The notes below the pieces were generated by a model that made no database searches, had not been told where the DNA came from, and saw only the letters and a list, made by a program, of their open reading frames with translations. This document shows, in pieces, positions 1-9,020 of a DNA stretch of 64,000 nt. Position 1 is the stretch's first letter; the number at the start of each line of letters is the position of its first letter. Source of the DNA: an uncultured Senegalimassilia sp. (GTDB lineage: Bacteria > Actinomycetota > Coriobacteriia > Coriobacteriales > Eggerthellaceae); assembly GCA_934630815.1 (NCBI GenBank), contig CAKTWI010000003.1, positions 1 through 64,000 of the forward strand. Direction: 5' to 3'. The translations under genes and the position numbers were made by a program.

Positions 1-89
1 CCATTGTCGGCCTAATCCACGGGAATTGCATGCAGCAGGGGCTCTCAATGTTTTTATGTCCTGCTCATATCGTCTTTGCCCGAACGCAA

Positions 90-122
90 AAGCGCCCGCA
101 AGCACAACGCTTGCGGGCGCTT
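90..122 (-). terminator. Rho-independent terminator of the formamidase gene
   Basis: A 14-bp perfect stem (arms 90-103 and 109-122) with a 5-nt loop lies just past the formamidase stop codon. Read on the minus strand it is followed by a short T run. It probably ends the kinase/formamidase transcription unit. Confidence 0.85.
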
Positions 123-139
123 CGTTTCCCAACTTGCCG

Positions 140-1036
140 CTACAGCGCGAAGCCGATGGCATCCAGCACGTACTTCGGCACCATGAAACGCACCGTCTTC
201 TGCGGGTCCACCATCTGGCACACCTGCACGTCGGCGACCAGCGACAGCAGCATGACCAGGTCGGCCTCGGACTCGTTCGTGCGAGAAGCCAGCAGGTCGA
301 CCATCTGCTGAACGGCCAGCTCAGCGGCCGCATCCAGCGATTCCGCGGACACGATGATGCCGAAATGCGTGTCGTTCTCGATCAGCGGGTTCACCAGCTT
401 CAGCTCGGGCAGAGCCGTCAGCGTGACGGTGGCGTAGCCTGCAACCTCGGCGCCGGAGACGCTGACCTCGCCGTCGCCCATGGCAGCGTGCATGTCGCCG
501 CAGCCGAACAGCGCGCCGTCGACCGCCACGGGAAAGTACAGCGTGGCGCCGGTGGTGATGGCCGTGTTGTCCATGTTGCCGCCGTGGCTACCCGGCGTGC
601 CGCAGTTCACCGGCTCGCCCTCGGGAGCCACGCCGATGACGCCGATCATGGGGCGCAGCGGGATGTTCAGGCGCTCGTCCCAGGCCAGCGTGTTGCCCTG
701 AATCTTGCAGTAATGCGTTGCCCACTCGGTGAAGCGATTGCCGCAAACGCCCTCGTCCTGACCGGTGGCGGAGCAGGTCTGCTCATCGAACTCGATGTTC
801 TCGATGCGCACCTTCAGCGCGCCGCCCGCCTTCGCGCCCTCGACGAACACCGGGCCGGTTGCCGGGTTGATGGCATCCCAATCCAGGTCATCCATGGTGT
901 CCTGAGGACCGGTCAGCTGGTTGCTGAAGCAGTCCTTCGTACGGATGCGCACCGTCTCGCCGGACTTCACGGTCAGCACCGGCTCAAGATCGCGGTCGAA
1001 GGAGAACAACGTCTTGTCGTCGTTAAGCTCGATCAT
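140..1036 (-). CDS. Acetamidase/formamidase family amidohydrolase
   Basis: 298 aa, the usual length for the acetamidase/formamidase (FmdA_AmdA) family, which hydrolyses formamide or short-chain amides to the acid and ammonia in the cytoplasm. The order of the family is visible: an N-terminal beta-rich part with the GETVRIRTKDCF stretch, a central GCGDMHAAMGDGEVSVSGAE segment, and a C-terminal part ending near AIGFAL. The start at 1036 has an AAGGAA ribosome-binding site. It lies 98 bp downstream of the Ser/Thr kinase gene on the same strand and may be read through from it. Family is clear; the actual amide substrate is not visible. Confidence 0.88.
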   Translation of the reverse strand: MIELNDDKTLFSFDRDLEPVLTVKSGETVRIRTKDCFSNQLTGPQDTMDDLDWDAINPATGPVFVEGAKAGGALKVRIENIEFDEQTCSATGQDEGVCGNRFTEWATHYCKIQGNTLAWDERLNIPLRPMIGVIGVAPEGEPVNCGTPGSHGGNMDNTAITTGATLYFPVAVDGALFGCGDMHAAMGDGEVSVSGAEVAGYATVTLTALPELKLVNPLIENDTHFGIIVSAESLDAAAELAVQQMVDLLASRTNESEADLVMLLSLVADVQVCQMVDPQKTVRFMVPKYVLDAIGFAL

Positions 1037-1134
1037 GGGTTTCCTTCCTATCCATGTAAGGCCGCGGCACCGCGCCGACGGCCGGTCTTTCGATATCGCG
1101 CAACGCCGCTTCGCCCGAACGTCGGGAGCGGAAG

Positions 1135-3330
1135 CTATTCGTCGCTCTCGTCATAATACTCGGGGTCGGGCAGAAGATAGGCGGCGAACAGCATAATGCC
1201 CGCGGAAACGACCAACGAGGCGACATCGACGGGGTCGGTGAAGGCGGATGCGGAAGGAGACCCGCAAACCGCCGCCAAAACGAACCCGGCAACCAGCACC
1301 GCCGCGCCCGCCAGCACGCCGAAGGACGCGAACAGCCGCGTGGGGCGCCAACGCAGCAAGGCGCACGCGCCCGCCGCCAGCACCCAGCTTGCCGCCATGA
1401 TCCACGTGCCCGGCTCCGTCAACATGGCCGCCATCCGGTCGATGACCGCATCGCTTGCGAAGGCCGCCGTCGAGAAATGCCAGGTGGAAAGCACATCCCA
1501 TCCCATGAACGAGGCGCTTCCCAAGCTTGCCAGCATAAATCCGCACAGCACTTGGAAGGCCGCGGTCGCCATCGCCGCAACCGGGCGCAGCGCAAAACCC
1601 GCCGCAAGCGGGCCAAGCGGCCCCAACCCGATCGCGCCGGCAAGCGGCGTCGCTAACGCGGCGTTCGCGGTCGCATCGCCCGCGCGGCCCAGGTACCACC
1701 ACCATACGCCGACGCCCGCCAACAGCACGCAACCCGCAGCGGGCACGCCGCACATCACCAGCATGGCCGACAGGGAAACGAATCCCAAAAGCGCACCCAG
1801 ATGAGGTCGAAGCGCTCCGGCAAGTGTGACAAGCAGCAACAACCCCCAGAACAACGGGTTGGCGAACCCTTCGGTCTGCGAGATGTTCTGCAACGACAAA
1901 AACGCCAGCAACGCCGATCCCACCGCGCCGCACGCGTGCGAGCCGAGAAACAGCAGCTCGGGCGTGATACGGTCGCGCAACGGGATGCCGGGCTCGCGAG
2001 GCTGCGGCTCAGGCTCCTCCTCTTCTTCCGGACCGACGACGATGTCGGCCAGCTCCGCACGGCCCTTCACCGGGTCGCCCAAAAACGGCGAAAGCTCCTC
2101 CGCGAAATCCGCCACCGTCTCGTAGCGCTCCTCGCGCTCAGGGTCCAACGCGTAGAAGATGGGGTCGTCCGCGGCCGGGTCGAGGTTGTCCCAGCACAGC
2201 GATGGCAGCACCAATTCGCCATCCTCGATGGCCTCCTGCGCCTGGAACAGGTTCGGAGCCAAGAACGGGTTCTCGCCCGCAAGCATCTCGTACGTCACCG
2301 ACGCGAGCGCCCACTCGTCGCACCGCGCGTCAAGGTTCTCCTGGCGCATCTGCTCAAGCGGCATATAACCGACGGTGCCACCGCCGGCCACGCCGAACCC
2401 CTGCGCGTCGGCCAAGGTCGCCAAGCCGAAGTCGGTCACCTTCACCTGGCCCGATGCGTTGATCAGGATGTTGTCGGGCTTGATATCCAAGTGCAGCACG
2501 CCGTTCTCGTGCGCCACCTCAAGCGCATGCGCCACCGCGTCGAACACGGCGGCGACCACATCGAGCGTCAGCTGATCGTCGTGGTCGCGCAGCAGCTCGG
2601 TGAGCGTCATACCCTCGACGTACTCCATGATCAGGTACGCCGTGGAGTCTTGAATCTCGAAGTCGTACACCGCGACGATGCTGGGGTCCGACAGCATGGC
2701 CGCCGTACGGGCCTCGTCCAAGCCGGGGATGCGCGAGAGCGTCCGCACCAGCGGGCGGCTCGCAGGGTCGACCGCACCCGTCAGGCTAACCGATTGACCG
2801 GGCAAAAGCTGGTTGGGGAACGAATCGGCGCGCAACGAGTCCGCGGAATCGAAGCCCGCAAAGCCGGGCTCGGCATCGCGAACGGAGGCGTTCGCCGGTG
2901 CTGCCAGCGCATCGGGGCTGTCGGGGATCCCAGCATCCCCGGAGCCCGCAAAGCCCGCTTCTTCCGGCAAATCTTCCCACGGGGGAACGTCTGCCGGGTC
3001 GACGGCGAACGACGGAGAGGCCGCGCGGGCACTCGACACGCCGCCGAAACCTTGCGAGCCAGCCACGGAACCAGCCGCGTTCGCGTTCAGTGCGCCACCG
3101 AAGCCTTGCGAGCCGGCAGAGCTTTCACCGCGTTCATCAGGGGAAACATCAAGCGCATCGGCACCGGGAAGGGCAGCGCGCAACAACTCGGCCTCGGACA
3201 GAGGGATGCACTTGATGGCCACCTTGCGCTGGATGCGCGTATCCCATGCCACCTGCACCGTGCCGAAGCCGCCGGCCCCCGCCTTGGCAAGGGGCTTGTA
3301 ACGATTGAGTATCAGCTGCGTTTTAGTCAT
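1135..3330 (-). CDS. Membrane-anchored Ser/Thr protein kinase with split N-lobe
   Basis: 731 aa from the ATG at 3330, chosen because a TATAAT sits 6 bp upstream of it. Kinase landmarks: Gly loop GAGGFG (18-23), VAIK with Lys40, a candidate alpha-C Glu206 (GLDEA), catalytic loop HLDIKPDN with Asp282 (HLD rather than HRD) and DFG at Asp300. Between Lys40 and alpha-C lies about 150 residues of Ala/Gly/Ser/Pro-rich sequence in which AGSQGFGG occurs twice, where ordinary kinases have only a few residues. After the kinase domain an acidic/Pro linker leads to about seven hydrophobic segments (roughly 480-720). It probably phosphorylates proteins at the inner membrane; targets are unknown. Confidence 0.85.
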   Translation of the reverse strand: MTKTQLILNRYKPLAKAGAGGFGTVQVAWDTRIQRKVAIKCIPLSEAELLRAALPGADALDVSPDERGESSAGSQGFGGALNANAAGSVAGSQGFGGVSSARAASPSFAVDPADVPPWEDLPEEAGFAGSGDAGIPDSPDALAAPANASVRDAEPGFAGFDSADSLRADSFPNQLLPGQSVSLTGAVDPASRPLVRTLSRIPGLDEARTAAMLSDPSIVAVYDFEIQDSTAYLIMEYVEGMTLTELLRDHDDQLTLDVVAAVFDAVAHALEVAHENGVLHLDIKPDNILINASGQVKVTDFGLATLADAQGFGVAGGGTVGYMPLEQMRQENLDARCDEWALASVTYEMLAGENPFLAPNLFQAQEAIEDGELVLPSLCWDNLDPAADDPIFYALDPEREERYETVADFAEELSPFLGDPVKGRAELADIVVGPEEEEEPEPQPREPGIPLRDRITPELLFLGSHACGAVGSALLAFLSLQNISQTEGFANPLFWGLLLLVTLAGALRPHLGALLGFVSLSAMLVMCGVPAAGCVLLAGVGVWWWYLGRAGDATANAALATPLAGAIGLGPLGPLAAGFALRPVAAMATAAFQVLCGFMLASLGSASFMGWDVLSTWHFSTAAFASDAVIDRMAAMLTEPGTWIMAASWVLAAGACALLRWRPTRLFASFGVLAGAAVLVAGFVLAAVCGSPSASAFTDPVDVASLVVSAGIMLFAAYLLPDPEYYDESDE

Positions 3331-3336
3331 GCGCAC

Positions 3337-3342
3337 ATTATA
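3337..3342 (-). promoter_or_regulatory. -10 box giving a probable leaderless kinase mRNA
   Basis: A perfect TATAAT on the minus strand is separated from the kinase ATG by only 6 bp, so transcription would start at or next to the A of the start codon. No Shine-Dalgarno sequence is present, and no good -35 hexamer lies at 16-18 bp. Confidence 0.55.
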
Positions 3343-3419
3343 TTGCAGGGGTTTGCGCGCCATAGGTACATCAAATCCATTCGCTACAATCGGCCTAGGC
3401 AACGACAGAAAGGCCGCCG

Positions 3420-4583
3420 TTGAAAGACAACCGCACGCTTCCGCTTCCCCAGCGCATCGCCGCGGCATTAGCCGCCCTGGCGCTGGCGTTCTCGTTCGCA
3501 CTTCCCGCAACGGGATGCTCCATCAGCATCGGCGATAACGCCACCGGCACCGGCAGCTCCCTCAGTAGCTCGGACGGAAGCATCGGCGCGATCGGCGGCT
3601 CCGGCTCGACCGGTTCCGACGAGGACGCGCAAGCGGCTCAGGCGACCATCGCCGACATCCCCGCCTACACCGGCGCGCTGTGCATCGACATCAACCACGG
3701 CATGCCCGGGTTCACGGCGCAGGACGAGGCGCGCGGGACGTTCATGCAGTTCAGCGACCTGGATTTCGAAGGCCGCTGCGGCACCGCCTTCGCACGCATC
3801 GGGCCCGATACCATCTCCAACGAGAAACGCGGCGACATCTCGCAAGTGCATCCGAGCGGTTGGGTGCAGCGCAAGTACAGCTTCGTCGACGACGGCATGC
3901 TGTACAACCGCAGCCACCTGATCGCGCACCAGCTGTGCGGGGAAAACGCCAACGAGAAGAACCTGATCACAGGCACGCGCACGTTCAACGCGGTGGGCAT
4001 GCTGTATTACGAGGAGCTGATGGGCGACTACGTGCGCAGCACAGGCAACCACGTGCTCTACCGCGTCACCCCGCTGTTCGCCGCAAATGACCTGGTGGCG
4101 CGCGGAGTTCAGATGGAAGCGAAGTCCGTCGAGGATAACGGCGAGGCCGTCCAGTTCAACGTGTTCGTATACAACGTGGAACCGGGCGTGGCCATCGACT
4201 ACGTAACCGGCGAAAGCTGGGAGTCGTCCGATACCCCGCAGGTCACCAGCAAAGGCAGCGCCACCATCACCACCGCGGCGGCCGCACGAGCGGATAAGGC
4301 AACGGGAAGGAGCGCAGGCGACAGCGCCAGCAGCAGCGGCGGGAACGGAGCCAGCAGCGGCAGCGGCAGCAGCGCCGGCGGCAATAGCGCCGGCAGCAGC
4401 ACCGGCAACCAAGGCGCATCCGAGCAGCAGGATTACATCCTGAACGTGAAGAACAAGAAGTTCCACAAGCCCGACTGCTCCGCCGCCAACAACATCTCAA
4501 GCGCGAACAAGCAAGACTTCACCGGCACCCGCGACCAACTCATAGCCCGAGGCTATTCCCCCTGCGGCATCTGCAAACCATGA
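3420..4583 (+). CDS. DNA/RNA non-specific endonuclease lipoprotein with C-terminal Cys domain
   Basis: 387 aa from a TTG start with AGAAAGG upstream. The N-terminus is a signal peptide ending in a plausible lipobox (ATGC, Cys33), so the protein should be exported and lipid-anchored. The middle is an EndA/NUC-type nuclease: NRSHLIAHQLCG holds the His of the active-site motif, followed by NEKNLITGTRTFN. A Ser/Gly/Ala-rich linker (about 285-340) leads to a small C-terminal module with FHKPDC and SPCGICKP, a Cys/His pattern often fused to secreted nucleases. Likely role: degrading extracellular nucleic acid or DNA processing at the cell surface. It is transcribed divergently from the kinase. Confidence 0.85.
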   Translation: MKDNRTLPLPQRIAAALAALALAFSFALPATGCSISIGDNATGTGSSLSSSDGSIGAIGGSGSTGSDEDAQAAQATIADIPAYTGALCIDINHGMPGFTAQDEARGTFMQFSDLDFEGRCGTAFARIGPDTISNEKRGDISQVHPSGWVQRKYSFVDDGMLYNRSHLIAHQLCGENANEKNLITGTRTFNAVGMLYYEELMGDYVRSTGNHVLYRVTPLFAANDLVARGVQMEAKSVEDNGEAVQFNVFVYNVEPGVAIDYVTGESWESSDTPQVTSKGSATITTAAAARADKATGRSAGDSASSSGGNGASSGSGSSAGGNSAGSSTGNQGASEQQDYILNVKNKKFHKPDCSAANNISSANKQDFTGTRDQLIARGYSPCGICKP

Positions 4584-4666
4584 GATTGCCCGAAGGGGCC
4601 GCTTGAGACAACAGAGCATAGAACGAACAATACCGGCTTCTTGAACCCATTTAACATGCAGCAAAA

Positions 4667-4696
4667 GTAAAACGACGGGGGTCCCCGCCGTTTTAC
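4667..4696. terminator. Bidirectional terminator between nuclease and methyltransferase
   Basis: Inverted repeat of 14 bp with one mismatch (arms 4667-4680 and 4683-4696). The A-rich 5' side and T-rich 3' side let it serve both the nuclease gene (plus) and the methyltransferase gene (minus). Confidence 0.8.
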
Positions 4697-4709
4697 TTCG
4701 CGCTAGTAA

Positions 4710-5966
4710 TTATTTCAAGCCCGCCTCGCGAGCAATCTCAACACCGATTCGGTGCGGAACACCGACGACCAAAGCATTGCCCATGCAAAAAGCTCGACGT
4801 CCATCGCTCATACCCGTATTCGTCCAACCCTTCGGAAAACCCTGCAGCTGATCGAGTTCATCGGGAACAAGACGACGGAATCGACCACCCACCTCAACAA
4901 CGTGTTTGAAGCGAGAAGCCCCAATGCCGCCTTCGCCAGTCAGAATAGTACGCGACGGCCTATCGAGCGCATCAGGGAACGTCATCGACCCTTCGGAGTA
5001 GACGTACTTGAAGCCCGTTTTCTTATCCACGCGCTCCTCGCGCTTGCCGCCCTTCAAGTACTTCCAAGCCTCGAACTTTTCGTCCGGAATATAGAACTGC
5101 TCAGGGACTTCGCTCTCCGGAACCAGCACGTTTCCGAGCGCACCAAGCTCGCCCTCGTACTTCTCCGTCAAATCAAAGGTCAGAACCTTGTAATCCTGCA
5201 TCACACCCGCAGTGCAGAACGGGGATTTCTTGCCAGCAAGGTCGAAGTGCTGGGAAATGTCATAAGGGTCATGCTGAATCTCAAACTCGGAAACCTTCTC
5301 CGGGTTCTCCGTCGGAAACGCGCGCGCCATCACACCGTGTTTCGCACGGTCCGACAAATCCCAGTTATCGCTAGTCATTTCAGCAAAAATGTAAACGCGT
5401 TTGCGTCGCTGGTTAAAGCCGTATTCGCCGCTGTTCACAACATGCCATTCAACCGAATAGCCCAGGTCAGCCATGCAAGAAAGGATAATCGCGAAATCGC
5501 GGCCACGCTGCGTCGCCGGACTTTTGAGCAAGCGATCAACGTTTTCAAGCAACACGTACTTCGGCTCTTTCAGATGCAAGAAGCGATAGATGTCCCACCA
5601 AAGAACGCCCTTCTTGCCCTCGATTCCGCGAGCGGCGGAAAGCGGTTTCGCCACGCTGTAATCCTGGCACGGAAAGCCGCCAACAACCATCCGAACATCG
5701 GGAATATCGATTTTACCGGCTTCGTAGTCATCGAGAACCTTGTTGATGTCCTGGTTAACGCAGCAGCCTTCGCCAAAACGCTGCTCATAGCAGCGCCAAG
5801 CGAACTGCTTGCCCTCAGTTCCAGGAGGTTCCCATTGATTGGCCCAAATCGTTTTAAAAGGTCCCGCTGCCGGAAGATTGAATTCAGGATGCTCGAGGCT
5901 TTGGTAGCCTTCAAGGCCTAGGCGGAATCCGCCAACGCCAGCAAAAAGCTCGGCCACCGTAATCAT
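4710..5966 (-). CDS. DNA (cytosine-5)-methyltransferase of a Sau3AI-like system
   Basis: 418 aa. Contains the C5-methyltransferase motifs in order: I FAGVGGFRLGLEG (8-20), IV GGFPCQDYS with nucleophile Cys100, VI LLENVDRLL (about 147-156), VIII QRRKRVYIFA (about 190), and X near the C-terminus (GNALVVGVPHRIG). Start at 5966. It faces away from the restriction endonuclease gene across a 167-bp A+T-rich gap. It should protect host DNA by methylating C5 within the target; GATC is inferred from the partner nuclease. Base composition is visibly more A+T-rich than the flanking housekeeping genes, which suggests acquisition. Confidence 0.9.
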   Translation of the reverse strand: MITVAELFAGVGGFRLGLEGYQSLEHPEFNLPAAGPFKTIWANQWEPPGTEGKQFAWRCYEQRFGEGCCVNQDINKVLDDYEAGKIDIPDVRMVVGGFPCQDYSVAKPLSAARGIEGKKGVLWWDIYRFLHLKEPKYVLLENVDRLLKSPATQRGRDFAIILSCMADLGYSVEWHVVNSGEYGFNQRRKRVYIFAEMTSDNWDLSDRAKHGVMARAFPTENPEKVSEFEIQHDPYDISQHFDLAGKKSPFCTAGVMQDYKVLTFDLTEKYEGELGALGNVLVPESEVPEQFYIPDEKFEAWKYLKGGKREERVDKKTGFKYVYSEGSMTFPDALDRPSRTILTGEGGIGASRFKHVVEVGGRFRRLVPDELDQLQGFPKGWTNTGMSDGRRAFCMGNALVVGVPHRIGVEIAREAGLK

Positions 5967-5986
5967 GTCAGCCCTACCGCCATTCC

Positions 5987-6016
5987 TTGTTCCAGCCGTT
6001 ATTCAGAACCTATAAT
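5987..6016 (+). promoter_or_regulatory. Candidate promoter for the restriction endonuclease
   Basis: TTGTTC (5987-5992), an 18-bp spacer and a perfect TATAAT (6011-6016) lie in the A+T-rich gap between the divergent modification and restriction genes. The predicted leader is about 110 nt. Confidence 0.45.
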
Positions 6017-6133
6017 TATGACCAACGATAACCGATCGATCAAGGAAAAATCCAGATCTATTTACGCTACTCAGCTTTTTTTCACAACAGCGGCTGAAAG
6101 CCCAACCGCCGTTGATACGACAGGGAGCATGAC

Positions 6134-7600
6134 ATGACAAAGTCTAGCCATAGGTACACAGCAGAAGACATTCGAGAGCGTTTCACCGCGGCAATCGGGA
6201 AAACCGCAGGTGAGCTTGATACCAAAGGCATTCTTTCCGCTTCAACCGCACACAAGAACAAAGGGCGCATCGGAGCCGTCATCGAACAATCTGTCCTCGG
6301 TTATCCTGCTGATAACAGGCAAGAGCCCGACTTAATCATCGACGGAACCGAGTGGGAGTTAAAAACCACAGGACTTATCGCCGCAACCCGCAGTGACTCT
6401 TGGCGAGCAAAGGAGCCCGTCTCCATCACCGCTGTATCGCCAAATCGAATCGTTGGCGAGGAGTTCTCGACATCAACGTTTTGGCATAAGGCCGAACGTC
6501 TCCTGATCGTCTACTATCTATACGTCAAACCCGGAAAAGGCATGACGGCAAGCTATGCGTCTTTCGAAATCAAGGGCTTTGACCAGCACGAATGGAACAG
6601 CATAGACCGCAAACGCCTTGAAGCGGACTGGACGACGATACGCGATTACGTCAGAACCGCATTAGCCGGGGATAAAGAAGCGCTGCTGCCAGGACTCTCG
6701 ACCCTGATTAACCCACGTCTCCTCTATCTGGATACTTCGCCTAAGTACCCTAACGCTCCGCGTTTCAGGCTCAAGTCTTCACTTGTCACGCAAATGGCAA
6801 GGGAACGGCTGGACGACAACTTAAAAATGATTCCCGATAACCACGAGATCGGCTCCTCCGACCAATTCAACGCATATCTCGGGAACGTCGCTTCTCAACT
6901 GCGCGATAAAACTCTGGCTGAATACGCCACGTTGTTTAATTTGCCCTTCGACGCAGAAGGGCGCAGGGACAACAAGGCTCTAGCGGAGCAGGTTATCGTT
7001 CGTCTTTTCACTGGACAATCGGGCAAAATCTCGCAAGTACCACTCTTCGTGAAAGCCGGATTCCAGCTTAAGACCGTAGTCCTCACCGTAAGGGGCGGAA
7101 GAACCGAAGACATGAAGCTATCGCCCGCAATCGACTTCGAGGAGATGTGTGATCCGGATACGGAATTCGAGGAGTCCTCTTTTGCCAGCATCTTCCTCGA
7201 CTCAACGATTATCGTTGCGGTTTTCAAGGAACCCTACAATAATTGCCCTCTTCATGCCTGTCATTTCCAAGGATTCAAACGGTTCTGGCTCGGCAAGTAT
7301 ATCGACGATGCGCAGAAGCTATGGGACCAGATGCGCGAGTTAATCTTCTCCGGAGCGCTGATTGACAAGCCGATATGCGACAAGAACGGCAATCAACGTT
7401 TCACCCCGAAAACCGGCATCCCCATGTCAGCTCCGAACTGGCCAAAGTCAAGGGACGGCGTTCTGTTCGTACGCGGTTCGGGAAACGATGCGACCAATAA
7501 GCCCGTTACCGTGAATGGGGTCAAGATGTATTACCAGAACCTCTGGATAAGGGGAACCGACATCGCAATCCACCTCGGAACGACGAACTATATCGAATGA
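6134..7600 (+). CDS. Sau3AI-like type II restriction endonuclease (MutH fold)
   Basis: 488 aa, essentially the length of Sau3AI, the family that cuts GATC. The N-terminal MutH/Sau3AI catalytic domain has its metal-binding pattern at PDLIIDG...WELK (Asp66, Glu75, Lys77). The C-terminal half should be the second, catalytically silent MutH-like domain typical of this family. The start has GGGAG upstream (about 6121-6125). It is paired divergently with the C5 methyltransferase, as expected for a type II system. Recognition of GATC is an inference from family similarity, not seen directly. Confidence 0.87.
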   Translation: MTKSSHRYTAEDIRERFTAAIGKTAGELDTKGILSASTAHKNKGRIGAVIEQSVLGYPADNRQEPDLIIDGTEWELKTTGLIAATRSDSWRAKEPVSITAVSPNRIVGEEFSTSTFWHKAERLLIVYYLYVKPGKGMTASYASFEIKGFDQHEWNSIDRKRLEADWTTIRDYVRTALAGDKEALLPGLSTLINPRLLYLDTSPKYPNAPRFRLKSSLVTQMARERLDDNLKMIPDNHEIGSSDQFNAYLGNVASQLRDKTLAEYATLFNLPFDAEGRRDNKALAEQVIVRLFTGQSGKISQVPLFVKAGFQLKTVVLTVRGGRTEDMKLSPAIDFEEMCDPDTEFEESSFASIFLDSTIIVAVFKEPYNNCPLHACHFQGFKRFWLGKYIDDAQKLWDQMRELIFSGALIDKPICDKNGNQRFTPKTGIPMSAPNWPKSRDGVLFVRGSGNDATNKPVTVNGVKMYYQNLWIRGTDIAIHLGTTNYIE

Positions 7601-7651
7601 TGCATCATCCCAGCGCTCTAGGGAATTCGATCGATTAGGTTTTTTGGCAAA

Positions 7652-7688
7652 GCTATGACCGTCGTTAAACCTGCACGGCGGTCATAGC
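7652..7688. terminator. Convergent terminator between restriction gene and fic
   Basis: Arms 7652-7664 and 7676-7688 pair over 13 positions with one wobble and an 11-nt loop, in the 143-bp gap between two convergent genes. T runs are short on both sides. Confidence 0.55.
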
Positions 7689-7743
7689 GCTCTTCAAAAC
7701 AACGTCCCCCTGCCCAAGCGTTGCCGGTACTGCCGATGAACCC

Positions 7744-9000
7744 CTACTCGAAAGGATTGCGCCAGACCACCGGCTCTACCCCGAACTCTTCCTTGAACTG
7801 CTGCGTGAGTCCGAACGTCACGGGCTTGCGTTGGTTGACCTTCACCGCGATACCCTTGTCCTCAAGCGCACGCAAGTGCTTTCGAGCCGCCTGCGTCCCC
7901 ACCTTTAAATAGTCGGCAACCTCTTCGACGTTCGCGTCGCCGAACATCCCGAACGTCTCGTATTGCATGAGCATGAATACGATTCCCTGCTCCTGCTTCT
8001 TCTTGAGGTCTGCACGCTCGATGACATCCTCCATCAATTCGCGAAGCTCGCCCTGCCGTCTTCGAGCGCAATCCAAACGATCGATGACATCCAGCTGGGC
8101 CTTCCGCACAAGGCTCATCATCTCAATCACGAAAAACGTCAGCTCACCCTTGTTCATCGGATTCTCAACGCTACGGAAAGCCTTGTAATACTGATCGCGA
8201 TGCTCCAAAATCACCCGGGAAAGAGACAAAACCGTCGGCTTCGACAGCGACCTGTCCAGCATCAGCGAGCACAGATATCTTCCCGTTCGACCGTTGCCGT
8301 CATAGAACGGGTGAGCATATTCGAACAGATAATGCGATGCCAAGGCCGCATACAGTGACGGAAGCCCCTCGTCTTCCACCAGCGCAAGCATCGATTTCAC
8401 AGCCTCGGTGATCTTCTCCTCGGGCTCCAAACCCCGATGGATCACGTTCACCCCTCCCGCGATAACATCAACGCCGTCCTTGCGGAAAAGCCGGCCATCA
8501 GGAACATGCGCGTCGTCAAGTTCCCCGTCCATCACTCTGTCGTAGATCGCACGAACTCCTTCCGGCGTTGTCGGCTCCTCCGCCTTGCCGGAAGCGATAT
8601 CCATATACAGAAGGGCGAGCTCCTTGAAACGACGCCGAGAAGCATCGTTCGACACCGACTCCAACGCGTCCTTGATCTGACGACGCGTGCTATGAATGCC
8701 CTCGATGGCGTTCGTGAATACAACCTCGTCGAACACCAGCCCTCGCAAAACGGCATTCGCGGCGAGCGAATTCATCCCGTTCAGCAGCGCCGTAACCTTG
8801 CGCTCCGTACGCAGCACCTGCTCGGTAAGGGTCGATAGCTCTTTCGGAACGGCGAGGAACAGCTCGCCCGCCTTGGTTTCATAGCCAAGTCGGAACGTTC
8901 CGACCGAACCACGACGGCGCGCTTCCTCTGCGGCAAGATTTGCCTCGCGGTTGCTCGAGGAGTCCATATAGAAGACCTTCGCAAGCTCCTTGTAATCCAC
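7744..9000 (-). CDS. Fic-family protein with N-terminal inhibitory helix and C-terminal wHTH
   Basis: 418 aa from a GTG start with AAGGGGG 6 nt upstream. The Fic core motif is complete, HPFYDGNGRTGR (230-241, catalytic His230), so AMP or another nucleotide can be transferred to a protein hydroxyl. TNAIEG (96-101) matches the inhibitory consensus [S/T]xxxE[G/N], placing it in the class with an N-terminal autoinhibitory helix. Residues about 350-405 (VEEVADYLKVGTQAARKHLRALEDKG) form a winged helix, suggesting DNA binding. Four inverted repeats lie directly upstream. Target protein unknown; it may be self-regulating. Confidence 0.9.
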   Translation of the reverse strand: MDYKELAKVFYMDSSSNREANLAAEEARRRGSVGTFRLGYETKAGELFLAVPKELSTLTEQVLRTERKVTALLNGMNSLAANAVLRGLVFDEVVFTNAIEGIHSTRRQIKDALESVSNDASRRRFKELALLYMDIASGKAEEPTTPEGVRAIYDRVMDGELDDAHVPDGRLFRKDGVDVIAGGVNVIHRGLEPEEKITEAVKSMLALVEDEGLPSLYAALASHYLFEYAHPFYDGNGRTGRYLCSLMLDRSLSKPTVLSLSRVILEHRDQYYKAFRSVENPMNKGELTFFVIEMMSLVRKAQLDVIDRLDCARRRQGELRELMEDVIERADLKKKQEQGIVFMLMQYETFGMFGDANVEEVADYLKVGTQAARKHLRALEDKGIAVKVNQRKPVTFGLTQQFKEEFGVEPVVWRNPFE

Positions 9001-9020
9001 GCGCGCCCCCTTCGGTTCAA

